A stretch of 64,000 nucleotides of DNA from Yamagishiella unicocca (lineage: Eukaryota > Chlorophyta > Chlorophyceae > Chlamydomonadales > Volvocaceae). The stretch lies in the NCBI GenBank assembly GCA_003116995.1, contig BDSL01000050.1, positions 558,001-622,000 on the forward strand, given 5' to 3'. Of the stretch, positions 49,601 to 58,555 are shown piece after piece. The stretch's first letter is position 1. Each line of letters starts with the position of its first letter. Made by a program: the position numbers and the translations under genes. The notes under the pieces are model-generated. The model searched no databases and was not told the origin of the DNA. It saw nothing but the letters and a program-made list of their open reading frames with translations.

Positions 49601-52600
49601 TGTGAGGTGTGTGTGTGTGTGTGGGGTGTGTGTGTGGGGTGTGTGTGTGTGGGGGGGGTGGGGGGTGGGGGGTGGGGGGGGTGTGTGGGGTGTGTGTGTG
49701 TGTGGGGGGGGTGTGGGGTGTGTGTGTGGGGTGTGTGTGGGGTGTGTGTGGGGGGTGTGTGTGTGTGTGTGGGGTTTGTGTGGGGTGTGTGTGGGGTGTG
49801 TGTGGGGTGTGTGTGGGGTGTGTGCTTGTGTTTTGCGTCATCTGACCGGGCCTGACATTGGCCAAGGGCAGCTACCCTGCCCTAACGGAAAGGCCGCCGA
49901 AGCACTCTCCTATCAGGAGAGGGGCGTGAGGGGCCGCAGTCCCCTCCTGCTCGACCTGAGAGTCTGCTCCGTCGTATCCCTTTGTAGTTAGGGGGGTTTA
50001 CGACGGCAGCTTCTCACCAAAAAAGGACACCTCAGCCTGCCACGTCAGCAGCTGGGCCAGTCCGCATGTACCGTGTGTGTGTGTGTGCGGGGTGTGTGTG
50101 GTGGCGGGCGCTTCGCGGAGCCGTACACCTGTTGGGAGGCAATGTCCTCAGAATGACCTCTTCCACCCAGGGTCCCGAAGAAGGCAAAACCCTAATCCCC
50201 CCGCAGCTCCCACCCCACCCCACCCCGCCCCACGGTTCTGGCATCCACGGGTCTTCCTCCCACCCCCCGCAGCGAGGGCGGCCGCCCCGGCCACCAGCTG
50301 CTCCCCTCCCACCTCTGCTATCGTTGGGTGCTTCATAGACAGCGGAATGGCCTTCCACTTCTTGGTCTTGCTAACGGCGTACACGCCAGGCAGCAAATCT
50401 TGATCCCTGAGCCCTGTCTCCGACACCACGTGGTCCAGGACGGTCTGAGCAGCCGCCTCAATGGAGCCCCAGCCTTCCGCCGGCATCGGCCTGAGCCATC
50501 AGGCAGGCAGGGAGGGTGCACGTCAGGAGGGCATGAGCGGAGACCCGTGGGTCGCGTCGGCACTGAACAAGTCAAACCGGTCATAAAATGTGCTACGCAC
50601 GATTGGCATTGCACGCTGGAGGACTTGGTTTAGGGCTTGTGGTGGCTTTTGGCTTTTGGCTTGTGGTGGCTTTTGGCTTTTGGCTTGTGGCTGCCGAACA
50701 CCCGATGGGGGGACGCACCCAGGACACAAACTGGCGCAACGTCAGCGCGACCCACAGGGCCCTATGCGTCCAATCGCAGGAAGCGCCAGAAGCTGTGCGC
50801 CGCAAGTTGTGTGCCACCAATGCCTCCCGGGCAGCTGCCCTTCCTCGAAACCCTCCCACCCTCCCGCCCACCCCACCGGCCAGGCGCCGCCGCCCTGCTC
50901 CAGGGAGGGGTTCACTCGCTGCCTCACAGCCCGCCCTCCCAGGAGTGAGGCCTCACCTCAGGTCGTCCAACGACACGTCATCTCCGCCCATCCAGACCTC
51001 GCTCTCTGTCTCGCTGGCCGTCCCACCCTCCTCACGACTGCCGCCGCCGCCCTTCGCTGCCGCCGCCGCCGCCGCTTCGTCCGCCGCCAGCCCGCCGCCG
51101 CCGCCGGCAGCTGCTGCACTGCCGCCATTAAGGCGCCGGCGCTTGGTGCCCTGTACGGCGCCACCGCCGTCAGAGCCCTTCCTGGAGCTGATGCCAGGCG
51201 CGCCCCGCGCGCCGCTTCCAGCGACCGTGGCAGAAGGGCCGCCGCCGCCAGGGCCTTGCGTGGCACCCAGCGCCGGTTGCAGGTGCGGCTGGCTCCGAGC
51301 CTGAGGGGCGGTCGGGGCGCCGACCCCGCCGCCGCCGACCCCGCCGCCGGCGGCGGCGGCGGTGAGACCCGGGCCGTTAGCAGCGCGCCAGGGGAAGGCC
51401 GGTACCGACCCGTGGGTCTTCCGGGCGGTCTGCCTGGGCCTGGGCCGGCCCCTTCGCGCGCGGGGTGGGAGGGGGGGCACGAAGGAGGGCGCCATTGCCA
51501 ACCGTCAACCAACGAAGCAACCGACCAACCGACCACCGGATGCAACAGGTATGCGGCGCGTCATCCTACGGCGGCGGGGGCCGCTGGCCATCAAGCACGC
51601 AGTCCGTTTGGGTCAAGCGAGGTCCGATTCCCCGATCCACGGCAGCAACATGTGCCTCAACATGTGCCTCAACATGTGCCCCAGCAGGTGCCCCAGCAGG
51701 TGCCCAGCGGGTACAGAACCCACCTCTGCATCCTCTCCAGCCGCTGAGCCAGCGACTGCTCGTCGTACTCGTCGCCGCCGCCGCTGCTGTCGACCTCGTC
51801 CCGCGCGTCTCCCGCGCAAGCCGGAACACCCCTGGAGGTCGCGGCATCGGCTGCAGCAGCAGCAGCAGCACCACCACCATCACGGCCACCCGCGGCGCCC
51901 GCCGCCGCCGCCAGTGACGCCTCCGTGCCGCGGCCGCCGCCGCCGCCGCCGTCCTCGCCGCCGCCGCCGCCCTCGCCGCCGCCGGTCACCAGGGCCCGCC
52001 GGCGTCGCTCCCGCCGCCGCAGCCGCCCCTCCTCGCCCTCCTCCTCCTCCTCCTCATCGCTGTCATCCACACCGCGCGCAGCAGCACCCTCAGAGGCCCT
52101 CCCCGCCGCCAGGCCTCTCCCGCCGCCCTCCGCACGGCTGCTGCCGCGGTCCATGAGACCGAGGCCGGCCAGGGCCGCCCCACGGCCCAGCCTGGGGTGC
52201 TCGACGGCGTCACCGCCGGCGGAGGCCTGCTCCTCCGCGAGCTGCCCGTTGGCTGAGAAATCGCCGCTGACGCCGCCGGCCCTAGCTGCCGCTTGAGGGA
52301 GTACGTGAGGGGTCACGTGGGAGAAGGCCTGGGTCGCCTCGTCCCGGCAGACGGAGGCGGCGTTCCAGCCGTCGGTGGCTTCGGCTCGCAGCACCAGCGG
52401 CTGCTTCAGGGCGCCCTCCGCGTGCTGCATGTAGACGTCCACTTCGTCGCTTGCGCTGCCGCCGTCAGAGTAGTCGTCGTCGTCGTCGTCGTCGTCGAAA
52501 TCGTCGACAACGTCAACGTCGACGTCAACGTCAACGTCGTGGTTGTCGTACACGACAGCGTCCACGTCCACGTCAACGTCCACGACCGCGTCGTACATTA

Positions 52601-52901
52601 CCGCGTCGTCGGCGTGGCGGCCGCCGCTGGGGCCCGCGCCGGCGGCAGGGGCCAGGTCGCCGGAGTTGGTGGCCCCGTCGCTGTTGCCGTCGAGCCCGGT
52701 GGTGGGGCCCCTCGCCATAGAGGCGCTGAAGGGTGCCGAGTCCGCGGAAGCCAGCTGCGCGGCCATACGGCCCGGCCCCACGGCCACCGCCGGGTGGCGC
52801 TGGGCGGCCTGTTCAGCACAGCAGCGGCAGCTGACGGCGAGCCGCTGCACCGCGGTTACGACACCGCGGCACTGCTGTAGTCGATAGCCCCTGCGCAGCA
52901 T
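37674..52901 (-). CDS. SET-domain protein with acidic N-terminus, H3-like QTARKT segment, coiled coils and SIM-like tail
   Basis: Probable protein-lysine methyltransferase; substrate unknown. Exons, low to high: 37674..38552, 39900..39992, 41015..41203, 41867..42019, 42357..42394, 42745..42862, 44841..44958, 45394..45479, 46709..46795, 47320..47375, 48551..48596, 49364..49452, 50018..50051, 50129..50191, 50313..50490, 50957..51439 (or 51433), 51724..52901. Phases agree throughout, giving about 1296 residues before the unresolved 3' end. Residues 1-550 are low complexity: VDVDVDV runs, an eight-Asp tract, alanine/glycine stretches and KRRR. SET landmarks: EDIPAGKLLGAYFGTV (about 691-706), HCLMTYANEKRFWGNCETLW, then YYTTRRVLRGEEILLSWD. 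DTNGQFF follows where the family has the YGxxYW region. After the domain come helical coiled-coil exons (REISRCRRQ, DELSRLLTLKD, AELLAEVHSLRQ), GGGD repeats and DADVVDLSRSSDEEEEEE. ATG 52901 has an in-frame TGA upstream; ATG 52767 is an alternative. Exons 49364..49452, 50018..50051 and 50129..50191 are least sure. Confidence 0.7.
37878..38046. repeat. 9-bp coding repeat (CCTCCGTCA) encoding GGGD-type repeats
   Basis: Array of 9-bp units CCTCCGTCA/CCGCCTCCG. On the minus strand it encodes repeated GGD/GGGD within the large SET-gene exon. It continues into CCGCCGCTG units (37790-37880) encoding glycine/serine. Antisense proline-rich frames across it are artefacts. Confidence 0.85.
40355..40515. 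repeat. 27-bp tandem repeat, about 6 copies
   Basis: Units start GGGATGGCCGGCGGGCAGCT and end with CGTGAGA or CGCGAGA. It lies in the SET-gene intron between exons 41015..41203 and 39900..39992. Confidence 0.93.
40660..40802. repeat. AT-rich palindrome followed by a family-D repeat
   Basis: GATACTTATAC and TATAAGTATC form an AT-rich inverted repeat (about 40681-40706). They are followed by the second copy of the GCCGGCCGGAGCCTGGCG block (first copy 13886-13982). Both copies carry an AT-rich palindrome at the same side, so palindrome and block probably moved together. Confidence 0.8.
40812..40915. repeat. 21-bp tandem repeat of GGGAATATTCC palindromes (5 copies)
   Basis: Five units of GGGAATATTCCTTCCACGAT plus T, starting at 40812, 40833, 40854, 40875 and 40896. 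Each contains a perfect GAANNTTC dyad, the core of a heat-shock element, with TTCC following. It is intronic in the SET gene. Confidence 0.95.
41217..41335. repeat. (TTCAGGG)n, about 17 copies, telomere-like
   Basis: A perfect 7-bp tandem array, one base different from the plant-type telomere unit TTTAGGG. It starts 14 bp outside the acceptor of the SET exon 41015..41203. Confidence 0.97.
43027..43105 (+). other. tRNA-like segment (possible SINE head or tRNA relic)
   Basis: A perfect B-box GGTTCGAGTCC lies at about 43084-43094. It is preceded by a 5-bp stem and 7-base loop (GCCGT-ATTACCG-ACGGC) like an anticodon arm reading UAC. The D-arm is weak and the T-stem pairs poorly, so this is not a functional tRNA. 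It lies in the SET-gene intron between exons 44841..44958 and 42745..42862. Confidence 0.35.
43435..43568 (-). repeat. Long family-B element with GAA-rich end
   Basis: On the minus strand it runs from GGTTATAATAAATGAACCGG through GTGCATAGCCTTCGG to CGACGACGGTGGGTGCAGTG and then GAAGAAGAAG. The same order is seen at 55573-55735 on the plus strand, defining a unit of about 150 bp. Confidence 0.85.
43568..43886. repeat. 39-40-bp minisatellite, about 8 copies
   Basis: Units start TCTGCCAGCAACTCCCTTCC, followed by a C-rich stretch of variable length. It is intronic in the SET gene and creates a spurious 500-codon proline/serine-rich frame on the plus strand. Confidence 0.93.
46858..47025. repeat. 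Tandem repeat of GTGGTACGACCAA-type units
   Basis: About 12 short units (ATGGTACGACCGAGTGGTAC and variants, 13-14 bp) in the SET-gene intron between exons 47320..47375 and 46709..46795. Confidence 0.9.
47555..47885 (+). repeat. Family-A repeat, 330-bp copy 1
   Basis: Runs from GGGTTCGAGGGAAACCCGTG to CGAATACCGACCAGATG. It is almost identical to 48682-49007. It lies in the SET-gene intron directly downstream (minus strand) of the 46-nt exon 48551..48596. Confidence 0.95.
48682..49007 (+). repeat. Family-A repeat, 330-bp copy 2
   Basis: Direct repeat of 47555-47885 with only scattered differences. It lies in the next intron upstream (minus strand), so the exon 48551..48596 is flanked by the two copies. 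Confidence 0.95.
49596..49832. repeat. GT/GGGG low-complexity array
   Basis: Runs of (GT)n broken by G-runs (GTGTGTGTGGGGTGTGTG). It is intronic in the SET gene. Confidence 0.95.
51406..51432 (-). other. Histone H3-like QTARKT segment in the SET-protein N-terminal region
   Basis: The minus-strand codons read QTARKTHGS at about residues 396-404 of the SET-domain protein. QTARK is identical to H3 residues 5-9, and the following T parallels the ARK(S/T) context of H3K9 and H3K27. Both phase-compatible acceptors (exon start 51439 or 51433) leave this segment inside the exon and in frame. Confidence 0.75.
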
Positions 52902-53681
52902 CGGATCGGATGGGTGCGTTCAGGTGGGCGAGGGCCACGTGCTTACAGGCTACGGGCGAGACAGCCCGTCCCTCATGATTTGACAAGGAGCTGATTCGCT
53001 GTGCGATTGCCATATAATATCGTAAAGCGTAGATGATGTAGGGAAGCGTTTCAGGGCTGTACGGAGTAAAATGAGGCAGATGGACAAACTCGCGCGGAAA
53101 ACCCCGCCAAAACATATGTGCGATCAGGCGTTTGCTTACCTTTAAAATTGCGCTCAGAAAGTCATAGTGGTGGTGCCATGCGTGGCAGGACCTGTACGCG
53201 GAGCATAGCCTCGGGAAAACCGGGCGCCGGACAGTCGACGCTTCCTATACGCAATGACTTGTCAAACGCAAACGACCGTGCACATGCTGCATCACCACCG
53301 GAAAAGTGGGATGCAGCGCCCGAAGGAGGCATCTTCGGAGCCAGGTACGGCGTACAGCAGGGCCCCCGAAGGTTTTGCGATAAAGTCTCTAAGGGAAACA
53401 TCGATGAATATTGCATAAGCCAGGCCCATTTCGCTACGATAGTGCAGATATTATCGCAAAGGATAGCACCCCAACTTTTCTTAAGTGTATTTCTGCAGTA
53501 TGCCTCCCAGCTTCAACCACACGTTCAATGGCGTCAACTTGACGGTGGGATGCTGTCATATTCAGCAGTGGCACATTTCACGACGGCGAGGATAGGTAGT
53601 TAAGCCGCCTCTTCCCCTCCTCCCACGTTCTCACTTTTCCCGCGCAGAACTTTCGCCAATTGACGCAAAGCGGGAGAAATA
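52902..53681. promoter_or_regulatory. Divergent intergenic region, SET gene (minus) and tektin gene (plus)
   Basis: 780 bp between the upstream-most SET start and the proposed tektin start. It should hold both promoters if no 5' UTR exons lie elsewhere. No clear TATA box was identified. The region has moderate GC and no repeats of the families that fill the introns. Open frames on both strands have no visible family features. Confidence 0.5.
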
Positions 53682-56600
53682 ATGGCAAGAATGGAGGCTA
53701 CCGTGCCCCCTACGAATGGACGCTCGAGGTGGGGGGGTCTAAGGAACTTATTCCTAGCCGGGGCATGTGCTTCTGTCACTCCAAGCGCCTGCAGCGCTTT
53801 GCATCGAGACGTCGGCGCGTGTGCAGGCTAGCTTCAGGGCTTATGACGGCTTAGAGGCTCAGCTCTTCGACGCACCCGTCGTCCGGTCGTCCAGTGAAAC
53901 GCCCAGACTGATTGTGTTACCTGGCTTTCGCCAACACCGCCCAACGCATGGGCGCACTCGTATGTTGTCTGTTATCCGTGTGTTGCATAAATGATGAATC
54001 GGCGCAGTTTTGGCCACGCAGCTGGTTTAGATGTTTGGCCCGTGCCAAGCTATCCCGTTTTTGAACCTCGCCCCATCAGAGCATCGAGCAAATGGGAGCG
54101 GGTGCTGCCGAGAATCGTATGTCATCAACGTTGCGTGAGGCAAGCCACCAGCTGCAGGTGCGTCACAGCCTTCGGGCAATCGCGTGTGTGCGCCCGCCAC
54201 CTCGTCCGAGCAGTGCTAAAGGCGCTGCAGCTGACACGACTAAAAATGATTCATTATGACAATGTGTACTCGGCTGTTTGTCCTTTTTGCAATCTTTTGG
54301 TCGCCGGTGTTTTGTCCGTTTTTTGACATAATGTCGGTCGAGGCGCGCTGCTGCTTTGAAGGCGTGCAGATAATCAATTAAGTCCCCTTACGCAACACGT
54401 ATTTCCACTTGCGGCTGTAGGCAACGACGAATGCCACTGTGTCCAACGATATCTCGACCGTCAACAAGGCGCTTCACACCAAGCTGAGCCAGACGGAGCA
54501 GCTCAAAGTGGGTAATAAGCATATCTTTCACAGTTAGCTATAAACATGAACGAATGATATGTCCGAGCTCCTGTCCTCTGTTCCCCCCTCCTATCCTCCG
54601 CCCCCCACCCCTCCGTCGCAGAATATGCTGGAGACATGCCTTTCCGAGGTGATTTCAGAAATCGCTGAGCTCTTATCAACGAGGAGGCGGCTTGAGGAAC
54701 GGGGGGGCAAGGTGGCGAGCAAGATTGGCGTCAACGCCAGCCGTCTCCAGGTGCGGCCATTAGTCAGTCAGTTGTCACCACCAGCGTACCACCCAGCTGC
54801 CCGTACAGCCCCAGTACGACAGCCGCACCAGCAGCCAGCCAGGCTGGCGTGGGCCGTACTTGCGTGGGTCGTACGCATGTGCCGTCCAGCTCCCGTACGC
54901 GGTGCGGCTACGGAATCAGGATCCAACGCAATCCATAGCGCCAGCCAGCCACTTGTTTCAAATCGTCCTCGCCAGATCCCGCACTGGAGCTACAGCCCCC
55001 CGCTGCCGCTGCGCGTCTACATCTCCCTCCCGCTGCCCAACCCCCTCCTTTGTCCCCGTCTTCTGTACGTCTGTACGTCTATTCACCGTGTAAAGCATCC
55101 CCTGTCTCACCCCGTCTCACCCTCCTGCTCATCCGCCTCACCCCATCTTCACCACCTCCCACCCCCCACCCCGCCCTTCTTTCGCACACGGGTTTTCCTT
55201 GCACACCACCCCGCCCACACCCACACGGGTTTTCCTTGCACACCACCCCTCCCACACGGGTTTTCCTTGCACCCCGCCACCCCCTACCCCACCCCCACCC
55301 CCTTAGGTCCGCTCCGGGCGACCGACCCGGGAGATGACGATGGACGACGTGGAGAAGTCGCTGCTGAAGCAGCAGGGCCTGCTGGGGTCGTTTGCGGAGC
55401 GAGTCAACCGGGCCGTGGCGCAGGTGGACAAGGAGGTGGCGGCGCTGGAGTCGGTGCGGGCCAAGCTGGAAGCGGACCTCCGAGACAAGGTGCGCGCGTG
55501 CGGGGGGGGGGCGGGGAGGGAGGGCCGGGGGAGGGGGGGTGGGGACAGGGAAGGGGGATCACAATACAATGAAAGAATTGGGATTACAATACAATAAAAG
55601 AACCGGTAACCCAACTGGGGAAATGTAGCGGGTGCATAGCCTTCGGACACCAGGACGCGCGCGCGTGCTACTGGGCTAGGGTGGCCGGCCACAAAAACGG
55701 ACGCGACGACGGTGGGTGCAGTGAAGAAGAAGAAGAAGGGAAGGGGGAGGGGAGGGAGGGGGGCTAGGGGGGCTGGGGACGACACAGGGGAGGGGCCGCC
55801 AGCATGGTTGGGCACAAGGCATCCACGCAGCAGACCAGTCCCGCAAGGGGGGGTGGCAGGGGAGGGGGGGTTGAGTCCCAACCAACCACCCACACGGGTT
55901 GCCTTCGCGCACGTGCCGTGTTGCCCCGGGGTTGCGCAAAGCGCCCCCCTCCTGCGCCCTGCGCTGTCTATCTAATCTAGCCTATCTATCCGGCTTTCCT
56001 ATCTACAATCTGGTTTTCCTATCTGCTATCTGTCTTTCCTATCTACTACCTGGCTTTCCTACCCGGCCTATCTACCTGGTTTTCCTGTCCCCGTTGCCTC
56101 GGCCTGTCCTGTCTGTGACCCTCTTCTCCTCCCCCCCCCTTTCCAGCATGCGCCCCTCCTTCCTCGTTTTCGTGTCAACGGTTTTCACGCCCCCCCCCAC
56201 CCCCGTCTCGTTTTCGAGTCAACGGTTTTCACGCCCCCCCTCTCTCCCTGCGCAGGCGGAGGCTCTCCGTGTGGATGAGGCCGTGCTGGCCATCCCCACG
56301 GACCCCTCTGTGGAGGGCGGCATCTCGCCCTCGTTCCGCCGCAGCCACACGGACGCCATCCCCAAGACGCCGCACTCGTGGGTGCGGTCCACGGAGGACA
56401 ACCTGCGGAACGCGCACCACTGGCTGGCGGACTCGGCCAGGTGCGGCAGGGGAGAGAGAGGGGAGGGGAGGCGGGAAGGGTGCGGAGGACGCGAGTGCGT
56501 CTGTCGTACCGCTGTCGTACTGTTCATGGTACTGTTTGAGCCGTGCATTGGAGTGCGGGATCTCGTGTCGGTGTGGATGTGTGGATGTGCTCCAAGCTTT

Positions 56601-58555
56601 GGGGCCACCGCTGCTGCACACCAACGTCAAGGGCGTCTCCTTCAAGGGGCGCCCGGGCGCCACCTGATGCTCCCCGCCAACCCACCAACCCACCAACCGT
56701 CCAAACCTCCAACCCTCCAAACCTCCAAACCTCCAACCCACCAACCCTCCCCCCTCTTTTCCATGTTGTATGACCGGGTCCCCCCCCCTCCCTCCCTCCC
56801 TCTTCCCCCCCCTCATGGCCGCCCCCGCAGGCTGCGTAAGGCCATCCTGCACGCCATCGCCAACAGCCGCGCGAACGAGCACGACATGTCGTCGCGGCTG
56901 AATGAAAACATGGTGGCCAAGGTGTCGGCCACACGCAACTTGCGCGAAGACCTGCAGACGCAGCTGGAGCGCGTGAGGGACGAACACACCCGGGCCAAGC
57001 AGCAGCGCTCCTCGCTGGCGGCGGCTCTGGAGGCCAAGCGCGGTCCCCTGGCGCAGGCTAGGGAGAGACTGGCGGTGAGGGGCTGGGCACGGGCTGGGCC
57101 GGTCCGGGCTGGGCTGGGCTGGGCACTGCCGATGTCTGAGCTGGGACGACGCGAGGGGGCCCCTGGACCGTTACATCGGAGGGCGCGCATGTACGAGAAG
57201 TACGGAGTGTGGATTCGGCAGCGGTGGCGGCGGCGCATTGCGCTGGTCGTGTGCGGCGTCCATTCGGTCTCCGCTATGCGTTCAGCTGTTCCTGAGCTCC
57301 ACTGTATTCGCTGTGGCCGCAACACCCCCCCCCCTCAACCGTGGATTCGCGGATTCTCTTATACCCCCCCGCCCCCCCTTTCGTGACTTACTCGACTGCA
57401 GGTACGCCGGGCGCGGCCGTCGCGTGAGACGGTCAACGACGAGGTGGAGGCGGCCCTAGCTCGCGAGGTGGCGCACCTGGCATCCATCACGCAGCAGCTG
57501 AGCGACAAGGTGCGCGGCCGGAGGCGGCGGCGGCGGGGAGGCGGGGAGGCAGAGTGGGGGAATGGTGGGGTGGGACGTGGTCAGGACCCGAGAAGGCGCC
57601 AGAAGGGCAGCTTCCCGCCGCCGCTTCGCGGGCCCGGCCGGCCCTCAGGGCTTCAGAAGCCCTGGAGTGGAGTGGCGGGTTAGGGTTATAATGATGGGAT
57701 ACCAGGCAGCGGGGAGCCTGCCGTGTGGCACCTGCCGTGTGGCACCTGCCGTGTGGCACCTGCCGAGTGGCACCCACGCGCCTGTGGTCTACCTAGAAGT
57801 CTCGAAGGACCGCTGGCGTTGGGTTGGAAGTATGATGTATAAAAATATGTCACCGGCTGAGTTGCCGTACCGACATCTCATCGTCCCGTTTTTCGTACAG
57901 GTCAACGCCGTTGACCGCGAGATTGCGACGCTGGACATGGCGGCGGCGCAGCTGCACGACAACATTCGGGACAAGGACGACGCGCTGCGCATCGACGAGC
58001 GCATGGTGATGCTCGACGGCCGGATCAACCTGGGGCAGCGCCCGCCGAGCAGTGTCGCCAGCGTGAGTGGCATGCGGCGGCGGTGTTGGTGGCGGCGGCC
58101 GCATGGCGCACGCACGGCCATCCCCTATTATAACGCGCACTACCCCCCACCCCCCTCACACACGAGACGGCGTGCGCAAATCACCACCTCGCAAACACAC
58201 GCGGTGCGGCGGCTGCTGCTGCTGCTGCTGCTGCTGTCCTTTTGCCCAAGATGTCCGTTCATTTCCTCCTCGTCAGTTGTTGTGTTAGTCGTACAGGTGG
58301 TTGTTCTCTTGCAGTACCCCATGATTCCCGACTCCCGAATTTTCGTGGTCGTGTATTATGTGTCTTATATGTGTGATCCTCGTTAATGCAATGCAGTTCG
58401 CGGTGTCGGAGATGTCGGCGCCCCGCACCCAGACCCTCACTCGCATTCGCGAGCTGGAGGCCTCGCTTACCATGGCCCGCCGGGAGCGAGAGGGCATGGA
58501 GTCGTCGATCCGGCAGCTCAAGGAGTCGATTGGCGGCGCCGGCGCTCGGTACTGA
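53682..58555 (+). CDS. Tektin (flagellar axonemal filament protein)
   Basis: Coiled-coil protein that in cilia forms filaments bound to doublet microtubules. Firm exons: 54080..54157, 54421..54507, 54622..54750, 55307..55489, 56256..56440, 56831..57074, 57402..57509, 57901..58062, 58397..58555 (stop TGA 58553-58555). They total 1335 nt (444 aa) with matching phases. Typical tektin segments: AENRMSSTLREASHQL, LSEVISEIAELLSTRRRLEE, DDVEKSLLKQQ, PHSWVRSTEDNLRNAHHWL, ALEAKRGPLAQARERL, and RPSRETVNDEVEAAL in the place of the family signature RPNxELxRD. The N-terminus is tentative: ATG at 53682 with exon 53682..53728, then perhaps an exon from 53838, before the exon at 54080. The signature is unusual in lacking its Asn and Cys. 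Presence of tektin implies the organism builds motile flagella. The nearest downstream plus-strand TGTAA is at about 59962. Confidence 0.9.
55573..55735 (+). repeat. Long family-B element with GAA-rich tail (SINE/MITE-like)
   Basis: Begins at ATTACAATACAATAAAAGAA, continues with CCGGTAACCCAACTGGGGAA and GTGCATAGCCTTCGGACACC, then GACGACGGTGGGTGCAGTGA and a GAAGAAGAAGAAGG tail. It matches 43435-43568 (opposite strand). A copy truncated after the GCATAGCC part lies at about 8005-8115. It is in the tektin intron between exons 55307..55489 and 56256..56440. Confidence 0.85.
57717..57775. repeat. 14-bp tandem repeat (GCCGTGTGGCACCT), 4 copies
   Basis: Four units, the last one altered, in the tektin intron between exons 57402..57509 and 57901..58062. 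Confidence 0.95.

Noticed and set aside
50100..50190. Alternative frame WVEEVILRTLPPN for the small SET-gene exon
   Set aside because: Looks protein-like, but its phase does not fit exon 50313..50490. The frame GFAFFGTLGG fits both neighbours. Kept as an uncertainty.
51362..52156. 264-codon plus-strand Arg/Pro-rich frame
   Set aside because: Antisense shadow of the Ala/Gly- and Asp-rich SET-protein N-terminus.
54559..57386. Plus-strand frames of 337 and 495 codons taken as single genes
   Set aside because: They read through tektin introns. Only the sub-segments that coincide with spliced exons carry tektin sequence.
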